Positions 1 to 8,922 of a DNA stretch of 64,000 nt are shown here, in pieces (positions within the stretch are counted from its first letter, which is position 1; each line of letters opens with the position of its first letter). The stretch is from Lacihabitans sp. LS3-19 (GTDB lineage Bacteria > Bacteroidota > Bacteroidia > Cytophagales > Spirosomataceae), in assembly GCF_024343575.1 (NCBI RefSeq), contig NZ_RJUA01000127.1, forward strand, positions 1 to 64,000. Direction: 5' to 3'. The notes under the pieces are model-generated. The model saw only the letters and a program-made list of their open reading frames with translations, ran no database searches and was not told where the DNA came from. Position numbers and translations under genes: made by a program.

Positions 1-3000
1 AGAGTTGCAAATGAAAGTTATCCATCGATTCCTTCTGTGGGAACTAATTATGGTTCTTCAATCAGATTAATTAAACGCGATGCTGCTGGCAATATTTACA
101 TCGCTGGTGATTTAAACAAGGCTATGGTATTTAATGGCCTTAATATCTACGGTCAGAATTTTTACCAGGAGGGCAATATGTACCTTATGAAATTAAATCC
201 AACTGGAGAAACCATTCATTGGGTGAAAACGATGAATGGAGGAGGAATAAATAATTTCACTATTGATACTGATGGTTTTCTTTACTGTAATGGTGCGATG
301 GGAGATTACGGAATTTTCAAATATGGTGCTGCCACTATTGCTGGCGGTACTACATATCCCAATATAATACCAGATGATGCTATTTTCTTTAAAGTAAATG
401 CCAATAATGGCGATTTGGTTTGGGTAAAAAATGCCAGTAATCAGGATAATTATAGTAATTACCCTCTAATCCAAACTGATGCCAACGCCATATATGCAAC
501 CGATGGATTAGGATTAAATGCCAGTAATTCAACCACGCCAAGGGGGTATAGAATTATAAAAATATTAAAATCTATAGCTGATGCTGACCCCGATAACTTT
601 ATAGAAACCACCTTATGGGCATTGGATAAACCTTGGGTAAAAGCCAATATCGACCCTCTTTATGAAAATCATATTTTTGATATGAAACTCACTAATGACA
701 AACAAAGTCTATGGGTGTATTTAATGACTGGTGACGTTTGGATTGATGATTTTTCAAATCAACAATACGACACTCGAGATATGATTCTGGTTAGGCTTGA
801 CAACCTCAATAATACTTCGCCTACCGTTGGATTTATGAAGAAATTCACAAGCCTTATTCCACTTAATCCAGGAGATTTACAAATTGATAGTCAGGGAAAC
901 ATAATCATTACTGGAAGCTTTCGCACAGACCCAAATCGTTACACCTCGAATGCAAATGGAAAAGCCGAGGTAACATTTGGAGGAGTAACGTATGAATTTC
1001 CAATGAACATTCAAAAACAATACATTGCCAAACTTTCACCCACAGGAACAGAAACATGGATAAAGTTTTACGACGTTCAAGGTCTTAGAAGTCTCACATT
1101 GGATAACGCTAATAATATGTATGTAGCAGTCCCATCTGCAGTGAATGAAAACTATAACTCAATTGGTTCATTTTCAGGTATTAATGACGCTCTATTAATT
1201 ATGAAAATGAAACCTAATGGAGAGCAAGTATATATGTGGTCGAATGAGGAAAGTAATAGTATTGGTGGTGAAGCTGTATTATGTGCAACAGGAGCTGACG
1301 GTATTTTGATTGGAACTGGTGGAACAATGAGAAGACTTCCCGATGCACAAGCCTACTTTAAAGTTGGCACAAAAGAAGTTTTTGATGGTGGAGGATTTGT
1401 TTTGTCAAATTTAAAACATTCAGGAACTGCAAAACCTTATGAGGAATTTAAAAAATTAAAAAATATAAACACAGGTTGGGGGCTTCAATATGGACATTTT
1501 AGCTCTCACCCTACCAAATTCACAGAATTGGGAGGTAGTCTTGTGTTCTTTGGTTGGGGTGGAAACGACTTAAATAACTCGTGCTATTTATGGAAAACAG
1601 ATGGTTCGGAAACAGGGACAACACCTTTGTCAGCAATGTATAATGAAAATTATCAAAATGAGGGTGGAATTGCCAAAGAACCATATAGTGGAGAAACTGT
1701 AAAAACTCCCACGCATTTATATTTTGAAGGACAAAGTAAAGTACCAAATTCAACTTCAATTCAAAGAGAAATTTGGAAATCAGACGGAACTGTTGCAGGT
1801 ACAGTTAAAATCAAATCATTTCTTGGAGGAAATCAAGGTGATGGAGGTACACAAGAATCCCTTTATGATATTTTAGATATGGAATATTCTAATGGTTTAG
1901 TATTTTTCACGATGACAGATAATGCTTCGAACAAAATTGATTTATGGAAAACTGATGGGACAGAAGCAGGAACTATCAAAATATATGAAAACTGCCAGTC
2001 TCAAATACAGTCTTACAATAATCAAGTATATTTCTTCATTGCTGGCACACCTGACCAATATAATAATATAAGCTACTCAATGAGAAGACATAATGGAACA
2101 TCAGGAGGCTTTGTAAAATCAATAGGTTCTTCGACTGCGACTGAAATTCCAAGGTTTTTTGGCGTAGCCAATAACCTAATGTTGTTCGCAGCCAATGGAA
2201 TTATTCTTGTAAACGGAAATAATGTAAATTCGGGCATGGAACTTTGGAAGTCTGATGGAACAAGTGCAGGTACTACAATCGTAAAAGACATCAATCCTGA
2301 AGTGTCAAACAATTTCCCTCCAGAACCATTTTCTTCGGGGAAAAGCTCTATTTCTTATGCAAATAAAGGCAATGGTTTGTTTTATTTACCAAATTTAGAT
2401 ACCCGAAGTTTAATTTATGATAACAACCTATATTTCAATGCTGATGATGGCGTAAATGGACGTGAAGTATGGAAGTCTGATGGAACCGAGGCCGGTACAA
2501 TTTTAATAAAAAATATTGCTACTGGAACTTATACTGATATTTGGGGCCAAACATATCCAAATGGTTCAGACCCTGCCTATTTCTATCCATTTAATGGAAA
2601 TATATATTTTATGGGTTTTGACAATGTGAGTAATGGAAATAGAGGGCTTCATAAAACTGATGGAACAACTAACGGAACAGTACTGGTAAAAAGTGATATG
2701 CTTACGGGTGGATATAATATTGACCCCTACTATAATTCAATATTTGGGAATGTTGAAGCAAGTGAAAAAGTGCCTTATGCAGTTCTAAACAATAGATTAT
2801 ATTTTGCTGGAAAAGAAACACCAACTCCTGTTACTGCTCAAGACAGTGAAATTTGGTCCACAGATGGTACAACTGAAGGTACTAAACAATTAAAAAATTT
2901 AACAAAAGTGGCTTCAACAACTCCTGTGAATATGTATGCTTGGAATGGCAGTTTGTATTTCACAATGCACAAGTATCAAAATGTAAGGAATTTTTACTAC

Positions 3001-4467
3001 CCGGCAGTAGAAGCAGAACCTTGGAAATTCACCCCGGCACCTTGTACAAACCCTGCCCCAGCAGGTCCATTAGCTACTGCACCAACTATTTTGGCAAGCT
3101 ATCCTGCAACAATTCAGAGTAATGGCTGTCTTGGAATTGTAAAATGGTATGCCGCAGCATCAGGCGGCTCACCTATTTTTATTGGAGATAATTATACAAC
3201 TCCATTGCTTAATATTACAACTACCTATTACCTTACTTGCACATTCAACAATTGCGAAAGCCAACGTAGCCCAGCAACGGTTACTGTCAATCAACCAGAT
3301 TGTTCCTCTTTGCCTGCTATACCATCCAGTTCGGGCGGTAGTGTGGTAAGTGGAAATAGTATAACTCTATCGGCAATAGGTTGTACTGAACAAACACGTT
3401 GGTATGGACAAGCATCAGGCGGAGCAATTTTGGCACAAACGCCTACTTTTACTACACCAATATTAACAAGTCCAACAATCTACTATCCGGTATGTTTTGT
3501 ACAAGGTTGCGAAAGCCCAAGAACTGTGTTAGATAACATCATTATCACACCTTCAAGTGGCCAAGCACTTGATTTTGACGGAGTGGACGATGTAGTTACA
3601 GTTCCTTCAAATGTTGGTTTTAATGCTCAGTCCTTTACAATAGAGACATGGGTTAGATTTGATATAAATAATCGTTCTCAAACGATTATGGATAACAGTA
3701 GAAGATGGATGTATTACCAATATAATCCGAATGCTATTAGGTTTGGATTTGAAGAAAATGGTCAAGCCAGGGAAGCAGGATTCTCATTTACACCCACCAC
3801 TGGTACTTGGTATCATTTGGCTTGTAGTTTTAACAATACTACAAAAGAGTCTTATTTCTATATTAATGGTGAACTTCAAGATGTTCAAAATATTAATTAT
3901 ACTCCGAGTGCTGTTAATTTTGGAATGAAATTAGGTAATCATTATACATCCACAGGATTGGAATTGGATGGGAGAATCGAGGAAGCACGCTATTGGAATA
4001 TTGTCCGTTCAGAAACACAGATTGGAGCAAGCTATAATACAGAACTTAGCGGTAACGAAACTGGAATAGTTTTCTATTATAAATTTGATGGCGAGGCTTC
4101 TTGTGATGTTCAAGATTGTTCGCCAAATCAATTGCATGGCATACGTGAAGGTACATCAGGCACAAATAATAAACCTGTTTTTGTTAACACAGGTGTAGCT
4201 TTAACTGATGTCGCCTGTGGGGTTTCCAGCTCATGCACTCTTTTAAATCCATGTTTATCTTCCCTTGCCATTTCATCCCCAAATTATAGTACAGAAACTG
4301 TAATTCGGCAAGCCAGTGCTACAAATGGTTTACTAACAGCCACAAATCAAATAACAAATACAGCACGTATTGATTACCAATCCAAAGCCATTTTACTCGA
4401 TATAGGCTTCAAAGCCGAGCCCGCAGCCGGAGGCTATTTCAAAGTCGAAATAGGCGGCTGTAATTAA
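1..4467 (+). CDS. Giant cell-surface protein, 5' end outside window
   Basis: The frame is open from base 1, so this is the C-terminal part (at least 1488 residues) of a longer protein. The first ~440 residues look like a repeated beta-propeller (strands such as GETIHWVK and GDLVWVK). Roughly residues 515-960 carry at least seven copies of an ELWKSDGTxAGT-type motif, a known Bacteroidota surface repeat. Two Ig-like segments with WYAAASGG / WYGQASGG follow, then a LamG/concanavalin-like domain starting near ALDFDGVDDV (about residue 1177 counted from base 37). The end has paired cysteines and the LLDIGFKAEPAAGGYF pattern of the 3-coathanger stack region found at C-termini of such proteins. No Por sorting domain is seen. 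Role inferred: exported adhesin or carbohydrate-binding protein. The function of the missing N-terminus is unknown. Confidence 0.85.
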   Translation, partial: RVANESYPSIPSVGTNYGSSIRLIKRDAAGNIYIAGDLNKAMVFNGLNIYGQNFYQEGNMYLMKLNPTGETIHWVKTMNGGGINNFTIDTDGFLYCNGAMGDYGIFKYGAATIAGGTTYPNIIPDDAIFFKVNANNGDLVWVKNASNQDNYSNYPLIQTDANAIYATDGLGLNASNSTTPRGYRIIKILKSIADADPDNFIETTLWALDKPWVKANIDPLYENHIFDMKLTNDKQSLWVYLMTGDVWIDDFSNQQYDTRDMILVRLDNLNNTSPTVGFMKKFTSLIPLNPGDLQIDSQGNIIITGSFRTDPNRYTSNANGKAEVTFGGVTYEFPMNIQKQYIAKLSPTGTETWIKFYDVQGLRSLTLDNANNMYVAVPSAVNENYNSIGSFSGINDALLIMKMKPNGEQVYMWSNEESNSIGGEAVLCATGADGILIGTGGTMRRLPDAQAYFKVGTKEVFDGGGFVLSNLKHSGTAKPYEEFKKLKNINTGWGLQYGHFSSHPTKFTELGGSLVFFGWGGNDLNNSCYLWKTDGSETGTTPLSAMYNENYQNEGGIAKEPYSGETVKTPTHLYFEGQSKVPNSTSIQREIWKSDGTVAGTVKIKSFLGGNQGDGGTQESLYDILDMEYSNGLVFFTMTDNASNKIDLWKTDGTEAGTIKIYENCQSQIQSYNNQVYFFIAGTPDQYNNISYSMRRHNGTSGGFVKSIGSSTATEIPRFFGVANNLMLFAANGIILVNGNNVNSGMELWKSDGTSAGTTIVKDINPEVSNNFPPEPFSSGKSSISYANKGNGLFYLPNLDTRSLIYDNNLYFNADDGVNGREVWKSDGTEAGTILIKNIATGTYTDIWGQTYPNGSDPAYFYPFNGNIYFMGFDNVSNGNRGLHKTDGTTNGTVLVKSDMLTGGYNIDPYYNSIFGNVEASEKVPYAVLNNRLYFAGKETPTPVTAQDSEIWSTDGTTEGTKQLKNLTKVASTTPVNMYAWNGSLYFTMHKYQNVRNFYYPAVEAEPWKFTPAPCTNPAPAGPLATAPTILASYPATIQSNGCLGIVKWYAAASGGSPIFIGDNYTTPLLNITTTYYLTCTFNNCESQRSPATVTVNQPDCSSLPAIPSSSGGSVVSGNSITLSAIGCTEQTRWYGQASGGAILAQTPTFTTPILTSPTIYYPVCFVQGCESPRTVLDNIIITPSSGQALDFDGVDDVVTVPSNVGFNAQSFTIETWVRFDINNRSQTIMDNSRRWMYYQYNPNAIRFGFEENGQAREAGFSFTPTTGTWYHLACSFNNTTKESYFYINGELQDVQNINYTPSAVNFGMKLGNHYTSTGLELDGRIEEARYWNIVRSETQIGASYNTELSGNETGIVFYYKFDGEASCDVQDCSPNQLHGIREGTSGTNNKPVFVNTGVALTDVACGVSSSCTLLNPCLSSLAISSPNYSTETVIRQASATNGLLTATNQITNTARIDYQSKAILLDIGFKAEPAAGGYFKVEIGGCN

Positions 4468-4493
4468 ATCAAACCTAAATAAAAAATACCCTT

Positions 4494-4874
4494 ATGAAAA
4501 CGAACACCTTCATTCTTATCATTTCAGCCTACAGCCTATTATTGGGCTTACCGGCTATTTTTGCTCCTGCTTTAGCCTTGGATTATTTTGGTGGAACACC
4601 CGGCAATATGAACGAGCATTCTTCCGTCAATTTTATTGGGGGCTATCAATTGGCCATTGGTTTTCTGGGCTTTATGACCTATCGCTCTACAGATAAATCA
4701 ATTCGAAGGAGCTGGTTGTTGGCTATTGCTTTTCTAACCGCTTTTGCCATTATGGTGTATTTCTTTAATACCAACGTCCGTCATATGCCTCCCACTAAGA
4801 CAATATATTTTGATATGACGGCTTGGGCTATTATGGCATTGGCTTCCCTTTATTTTTGGAAAAAGGAAAAATGA
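4494..4874 (+). CDS. Small four-helix membrane protein, unknown function
   Basis: 126 residues with about four hydrophobic segments (near residues 5-28, 45-63, 72-92 and 105-121) and a short basic C-terminus ending KKEK. It starts 26 bp after the giant surface protein and could be read through from it. There are no catalytic motifs. The pattern resembles small uncharacterised Bacteroidota membrane proteins; I do not recognise a named family. Confidence 0.75.
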   Translation: MKTNTFILIISAYSLLLGLPAIFAPALALDYFGGTPGNMNEHSSVNFIGGYQLAIGFLGFMTYRSTDKSIRRSWLLAIAFLTAFAIMVYFFNTNVRHMPPTKTIYFDMTAWAIMALASLYFWKKEK

Positions 4875-4950
4875 AATGCTTTTAGCTAAAACCAAAGGTG
4901 ATAAAGATTCAGCCTGAGAATTACTTATTTTTTTGAAAATGATAATAAAG

Positions 4951-4985
4951 CCTAAGAATTAATGCAAAGCAAAGTTATTCTTAGG
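4951..4985. other. Inverted repeat (hairpin) in 297-bp gene-free gap
   Basis: CCTAAGAAT at 4951-4959 pairs perfectly with ATTCTTAGG at 4977-4985 around a 17-nt loop. No T-run follows on either strand, so it is not a typical terminator; an operator or mRNA-end structure is possible. Nothing else is recognisable between 4875 and 5171 except AT-rich DNA that must carry the promoter of the downstream transporter. Confidence 0.4.
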
Positions 4986-5171
4986 AACTATTCAGGTAGG
5001 CCCTTTTCATAACTTCTCCCGTGAACTGTTTGGCAGACAATTTTTTGTATGAAATTTGCGAGAAGATTTTCAAGATTCAACCTCAGGAGAAAAGCAACAA
5101 AAGCTTTCTTTTCTCTTAAATAATTTTATTTTCCTCAAAAAAGTATTTAATTCACACCTTTAAATAAACCA

Positions 5172-6458
5172 ATGGGAAGATTTACGGGAATTTTGGGCAT
5201 TTTTGCCTTGTTAGGTATTGCATATTTGCTTTCGAGTAATAGAAAAGCTATCAATTATAAGACTGTGGGCTTAGGTCTTTTGGCTCAATTGCTTTTAGCT
5301 TTTGGAGTTCTTAAAGTGCCTATTGTCGAAAAAATGTTTAATTATATCGGCAGCTTTTTTGTTCAGATTCTCGCTTTTACAAAGGCTGGAAGTGAATTTC
5401 TCTTGGGGGGCATGATGAATGTGCAAAGTTTTGGCTATGTCTTTCTTTTTCAAGTTATCCCTACTATTATTTTCTTCTCGGCTCTTACTTCTTTATTGTT
5501 TTATTTGGGAGTCATTCAAGTAGTGGTAAAAGGCTTTGCAAAAGTGCTTACCAAGTTTTTGGGCGTTTCTGGGGCAGAAGGCCTTTGTGTGGCGGGCAAT
5601 ATCTTCTTAGGACAAACTGAAGCTCCTTTGATGATCAAACCTTATCTTGAAAAAATGAATCGCTCCGAGATACTTTTGGTAATGGTAGCTGGCATGGCTA
5701 CCTTGGCTGGAGGCGTTTTGGCTGCCTACATTGGTTTTCTTGGTCAAGGTGATCCAGTAAAAGAAGCTGAATATGCGAGGCACTTATTGGCGGCATCTGT
5801 AATGGCTGCTCCTGGTGCTATTGTGGTTTCTAAAATCTTATATCCTCAAGCTGAAGTTGTTGATCAATCTGTCGAAGTTTCAAAAGAAAAAATTGGCTCA
5901 AATATTTTAGATGCCATAGCTTCAGGAACAACAGAAGGATTAAAACTGGCGGCAAACGTAGCCGCTATGCTTTTGGTTTTCATCGCTTTCATCGCCATGA
6001 TAAATTACGCTCTCGGCGATTTATTGGGTCATTATACTGGTTTAAACGATTATATAGCGGCTCATACGCCCTACAAAAAATTCTCTTTGGAGTTTATTTT
6101 AGGGACCATATTTTCGCCATTAATGTGGCTAATTGGCGTTGCAAAAGAAGACATGATGTTGATGGGTCAATTGTTAGGTATTAAATTGGCTGCTTCTGAA
6201 TTTGTAGGTTATGTGCAATTGGCCGAATTGAAAGATGCATCAAACGCCTTACATTTTACCGAAAAGAAATCCATCGTGATGGCCACTTATATGCTTTGCG
6301 GATTTGCAAATTTTGCATCTATCGGTATTCAAATTGGAGGCATAGGCTCATTGGCACCTGGACAAAGGAAAAACCTTTCAGAGTTTGGTATAAAAGCTGT
6401 TATTGGTGGAAGTATGGCTTCTCTCCTATCGGCAACCTTCGCTGGATTGTTGTATTAG
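5172..6458 (+). CDS. Concentrative nucleoside transporter (NupC/CNT family)
   Basis: 428 residues, the usual length of bacterial CNT proteins, nearly all hydrophobic with many membrane helices. Diagnostic CNT motifs are present: GNIFLGQTEAPLMIKPYL near residue 145 (substrate-binding HP1/TM4 region with the conserved QTEAP) and CGFANFASIGIQIGG near residue 376 (HP2/TM7 region), followed by the conserved helix GGSMASLLSATFAGLL. The family imports nucleosides by ion symport across the inner membrane. The start ATG is the first in frame. The gene stands alone, with gaps on both sides. Nucleoside specificity (pyrimidine or purine) is not readable here. Confidence 0.93.
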   Translation: MGRFTGILGIFALLGIAYLLSSNRKAINYKTVGLGLLAQLLLAFGVLKVPIVEKMFNYIGSFFVQILAFTKAGSEFLLGGMMNVQSFGYVFLFQVIPTIIFFSALTSLLFYLGVIQVVVKGFAKVLTKFLGVSGAEGLCVAGNIFLGQTEAPLMIKPYLEKMNRSEILLVMVAGMATLAGGVLAAYIGFLGQGDPVKEAEYARHLLAASVMAAPGAIVVSKILYPQAEVVDQSVEVSKEKIGSNILDAIASGTTEGLKLAANVAAMLLVFIAFIAMINYALGDLLGHYTGLNDYIAAHTPYKKFSLEFILGTIFSPLMWLIGVAKEDMMLMGQLLGIKLAASEFVGYVQLAELKDASNALHFTEKKSIVMATYMLCGFANFASIGIQIGGIGSLAPGQRKNLSEFGIKAVIGGSMASLLSATFAGLLY

Positions 6459-6714
6459 ATATATGAATTCAGTTTCGTTTAAAATCTAATATTACCTGGG
6501 CTTGTTCTGTTATCAATAACTGAAAGTATGCAAATCAAATTTTCTGTTACTTCGTAATAAAGTGAACACTTATTGTTTATTAAACACTTCCTAACTCTAG
6601 TATTACTTTTTGACGTTGGGTATAAAGAGGCATATTCTCATTTTAGTCAAAAATATTGCTTGATGAGTTTTTTAAAAGGAAATTTAAACTCTTTCAGAAA
6701 AAGACTCCTAAATT

Positions 6715-6777
6715 CTTTGTGTCGGCTGCCGCCTGGGCCTTCATTTTTTTTCAAAAAAAAACGAAGCAAAAAAAACA
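6715..6777. repeat. Intergenic T-run/A-run hairpin repeat, copy 1
   Basis: A 63-bp element: ctttgtgt, a GC-rich block with gccgcctggg, then a long T run and A run separated by TC. The reverse complement of 32561-32622 has the same order of blocks, so these are two diverged copies of one intergenic palindromic repeat. The surrounding 6459-6915 region contains no supported gene. The only open frame (6573-6812) runs through the repeat and has no coding character. Confidence 0.55.
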
Positions 6778-6915
6778 GCACCCAGCAAACTCACGCACTC
6801 AAAACTCTCTGAATCAATAGATTACGATAGAAACATATAAACAAGAGAATTTTGATTGCGTTCAGACAGTGCTGGCTGATATAACGAACCATTTTTACTT
6901 ATTTTTCTCGGACGC

Positions 6916-7041
6916 CTATATTTTTTGAGTAAGTTTTAATAAAAAATCTAATCTAGAATTATTGGAATATTTCTTTTGAAGAAAATCAGAGATATGCTCA
7001 ATATCTTCTTTAGCAATACTGGAAATAACCAGTTCTCTCAT
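6916..7041 (-). pseudogene. Truncated RelE/ParE-type toxin remnant
   Basis: The ATG (7041-7039) overlaps the stop of the upstream antitoxin-like gene as ATGA, the typical coupling of a type II toxin-antitoxin pair. Translation gives 41 residues beginning MRELVISSIAKEDIEHISDF and ending LLKLTQKI before a TAG. This matches the N-terminal strand-helix-helix of RelE/ParE toxins (usually 90-100 residues), but the catalytic or gyrase-binding C-terminal sheet is missing. The following sequence does not resume in another frame. Most likely an inactivated toxin. Confidence 0.55.
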
Positions 7042-7259
7042 TTCTCTAGTAAGTTTTCAATAAAAGTTTTTGCTGAAAAATAATTTCCTTTATTAGAATC
7101 TTCCAAGCCTTTTTCAATCCTATTTTTTACTTCTGGAGAAAGTTTCAACCAGAAATCATCTTTATTATTAACTTTTTGAAACGATACCTCCAAATATTTC
7201 AAAAGACCTTCTAAGATACGCTCTTGTTCGGTATTAACCTCCAAAATCAATGTTGACAT
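7038..7259 (-). CDS. Antitoxin-like small protein
   Basis: 73 residues: an N-terminal beta strand (MSTLILEVNTEQE), a helix (ERILEGLLKYLEVSFQKV) and a helical C-terminus (SAKTFIENLLEK). The size, charge pattern and ATGA overlap with a toxin-like frame downstream fit the antitoxin of a RelE/ParE-type module in which this family often has no classical HTH. It lies 36 bp after cysS on the same strand and may be co-transcribed with it. As the partner is truncated, it may be an orphan antitoxin. The assignment rests on architecture rather than a strong motif. Confidence 0.6.
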   Translation of the reverse strand: MSTLILEVNTEQERILEGLLKYLEVSFQKVNNKDDFWLKLSPEVKNRIEKGLEDSNKGNYFSAKTFIENLLEK

Positions 7260-7295
7260 AATATGAGCATTTTTAATATTTCAAATATGATCAAA

Positions 7296-8786
7296 TTATT
7301 CCTCCCAAGCCCAATCTATTTTGTGTTTCATGTCTTTGATCGTCATGCTATTGGCTTTGAAATAAGCCCTTATTTGATCTACTTTGTCGTATTGCTGGTT
7401 GGCTTTATATTCTCTGTACAAACTCAACATTCCTTGTAGCATAGAATCATTTTTGGTCATTTCTTCTTCCTTGAGTCCCAAGATATCTGCAAAGAAAATC
7501 ACAAACTTGCTTTTTAGATCATCGAAAGTCTCTTGGCCAATAGCAGCTGGCAAAAGCTGATTCATATAGATCATGTTTACATATTTCAACAAGGTAAACA
7601 TCTGAGCAATAGCCATCGCCGTATTTAAATCATCATTCATAGAATCATAAAATGCTAAGATAGCTTTCTCAATTTCTTCTTTCTTTTTAGTATCAATTTC
7701 TAAGTTTTCAATCGCTTCAAATTCAAGATTTTTTACATTTCTAAAACCATTCAAAAGTCTTCGGTAACCTTTTTGGGCAGCTTTAAGTGCGTCATTTGAA
7801 AAATCTAAAGTAGAACGATATTGCGATTGCAACATAAAGAAACGTACCGTCATCGGGCTATAGGCTTGCTCCAAAAGCGGATGAGTGCCAGTTATCAACT
7901 CTGCCGGCAAAAAGCTATTGCCCAAAGACTTGGACATCTTCTGGCCATTCACAGTCAACATATTAGAGTGCATCCAATATTTTACGGGCTCTACGCCTGT
8001 CAGACCTTTTCCTTGAGCTATCTCACATTCATGATGTGGAAATTTCAAATCCATACCACCACCATGAATATCAAACTGCTTACCGAGATATTTAGCACTC
8101 ATACAGGTACATTCCAAATGCCAACCCGGAAAGCCCATTCCCCATGGACTCGGCCACTGCATAATATGTTCTGGGGCTGCCTTTTTCCAAATCGCAAAAT
8201 CTAGCGGATTGCGTTTTTCGGCTTGTCCATCTAACTCTCTGGTTTCGTTTAAAAGATCTTCTAAAATCCTTCCAGAAAGCTTTCCGTAGTTATTGCCAGC
8301 CTCATTGTATTTATTGATATCAAAATATACTGAGCCATTAGACTCATAAGCCAATCCTTTCTCTATCAAATCCTTAACTGCCTCAATTTGCTCTACCATG
8401 TGGCCGGTAGCCGAAGGCTCGATACTTGGCGAAAGGAAATTAAATAGCTCCAAAACTTGGTGAAAATCGTTGGTATAACGCTGTACTATTTCCATAGGCT
8501 CTAGCTGCTCCAACTTTGCCATTTTGCCAATTTTGTCTTCACCCTCATCGCCATCACCAACCAAATGTCCAACGTCGGTGATGTTTCTTACGTACCTTAC
8601 CTTGTAACCGATATTTTGCAGATACCTATAGAGCACATCGAAAGTTAAAAAAGTACGAATATTTCCAAGATGCACAAAGTTGTAAACTGTAGGCCCACAA
8701 ACATACATGCCAACGTGGCCTGGAATTAAGGGTTCAAAAACTTCTTTTTGTCTGGATAGTGAATTGTATATTTTAAGATTTTGCAT
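7296..8786 (-). CDS. cysS: Cysteinyl-tRNA synthetase
   Basis: 496 residues; charges tRNA-Cys with cysteine in the cytoplasm. The class I signature HLGN is at residues 39-42 just after CGPTVYN (zinc ligand Cys30), and the KMSKS loop is intact in GQKMSKSLGNS. Further zinc-site residues appear in GWHLECTC and HHECEIAQ. The C-terminal helical bundle and anticodon-binding region follow. An in-frame TTG lies four codons upstream (8798), but the ATG at 8786 gives the normal N-terminus (MQNLKIYNSL). Essential housekeeping gene; the length is normal. Confidence 0.97.
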   Translation of the reverse strand: MQNLKIYNSLSRQKEVFEPLIPGHVGMYVCGPTVYNFVHLGNIRTFLTFDVLYRYLQNIGYKVRYVRNITDVGHLVGDGDEGEDKIGKMAKLEQLEPMEIVQRYTNDFHQVLELFNFLSPSIEPSATGHMVEQIEAVKDLIEKGLAYESNGSVYFDINKYNEAGNNYGKLSGRILEDLLNETRELDGQAEKRNPLDFAIWKKAAPEHIMQWPSPWGMGFPGWHLECTCMSAKYLGKQFDIHGGGMDLKFPHHECEIAQGKGLTGVEPVKYWMHSNMLTVNGQKMSKSLGNSFLPAELITGTHPLLEQAYSPMTVRFFMLQSQYRSTLDFSNDALKAAQKGYRRLLNGFRNVKNLEFEAIENLEIDTKKKEEIEKAILAFYDSMNDDLNTAMAIAQMFTLLKYVNMIYMNQLLPAAIGQETFDDLKSKFVIFFADILGLKEEEMTKNDSMLQGMLSLYREYKANQQYDKVDQIRAYFKANSMTIKDMKHKIDWAWEE

Positions 8787-8808
8787 TGATATTTTCAAAA
8801 ATTAGATA

Positions 8809-8816
8809 CAAAATTA
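8809..8816 (-). promoter_or_regulatory. Candidate -7 box (TAATTTTG) for cysS
   Basis: On the minus strand TAATTTTG fits the Bacteroidota -7 consensus TAnnTTTG, 22 bp before the cysS ATG. No convincing -33 TTTG is seen at the expected distance, and such octamers occur by chance in AT-rich DNA. Confidence 0.35.
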
Positions 8817-8922
8817 ATTCTATTTAGGTAATTCATCCTCATTTTTTTAGAATAGTGTCGGCTACAGAACATTTTTATTCGTATTTCTTAGCAGATTTGT
8901 ATTTCTAACCAAAACTTTGCAA

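Noticed and set aside
6573-6812. 79-residue open frame downstream of the nucleoside transporter
   Set aside because: Its second half is a translation of the T-run/A-run repeat (FFFKKKRSKK) and there is no coding signature or promoter; it is an accidental frame.
7821-8204. 127-residue plus-strand frame inside cysS
   Set aside because: Entirely within the well-supported synthetase gene on the other strand.
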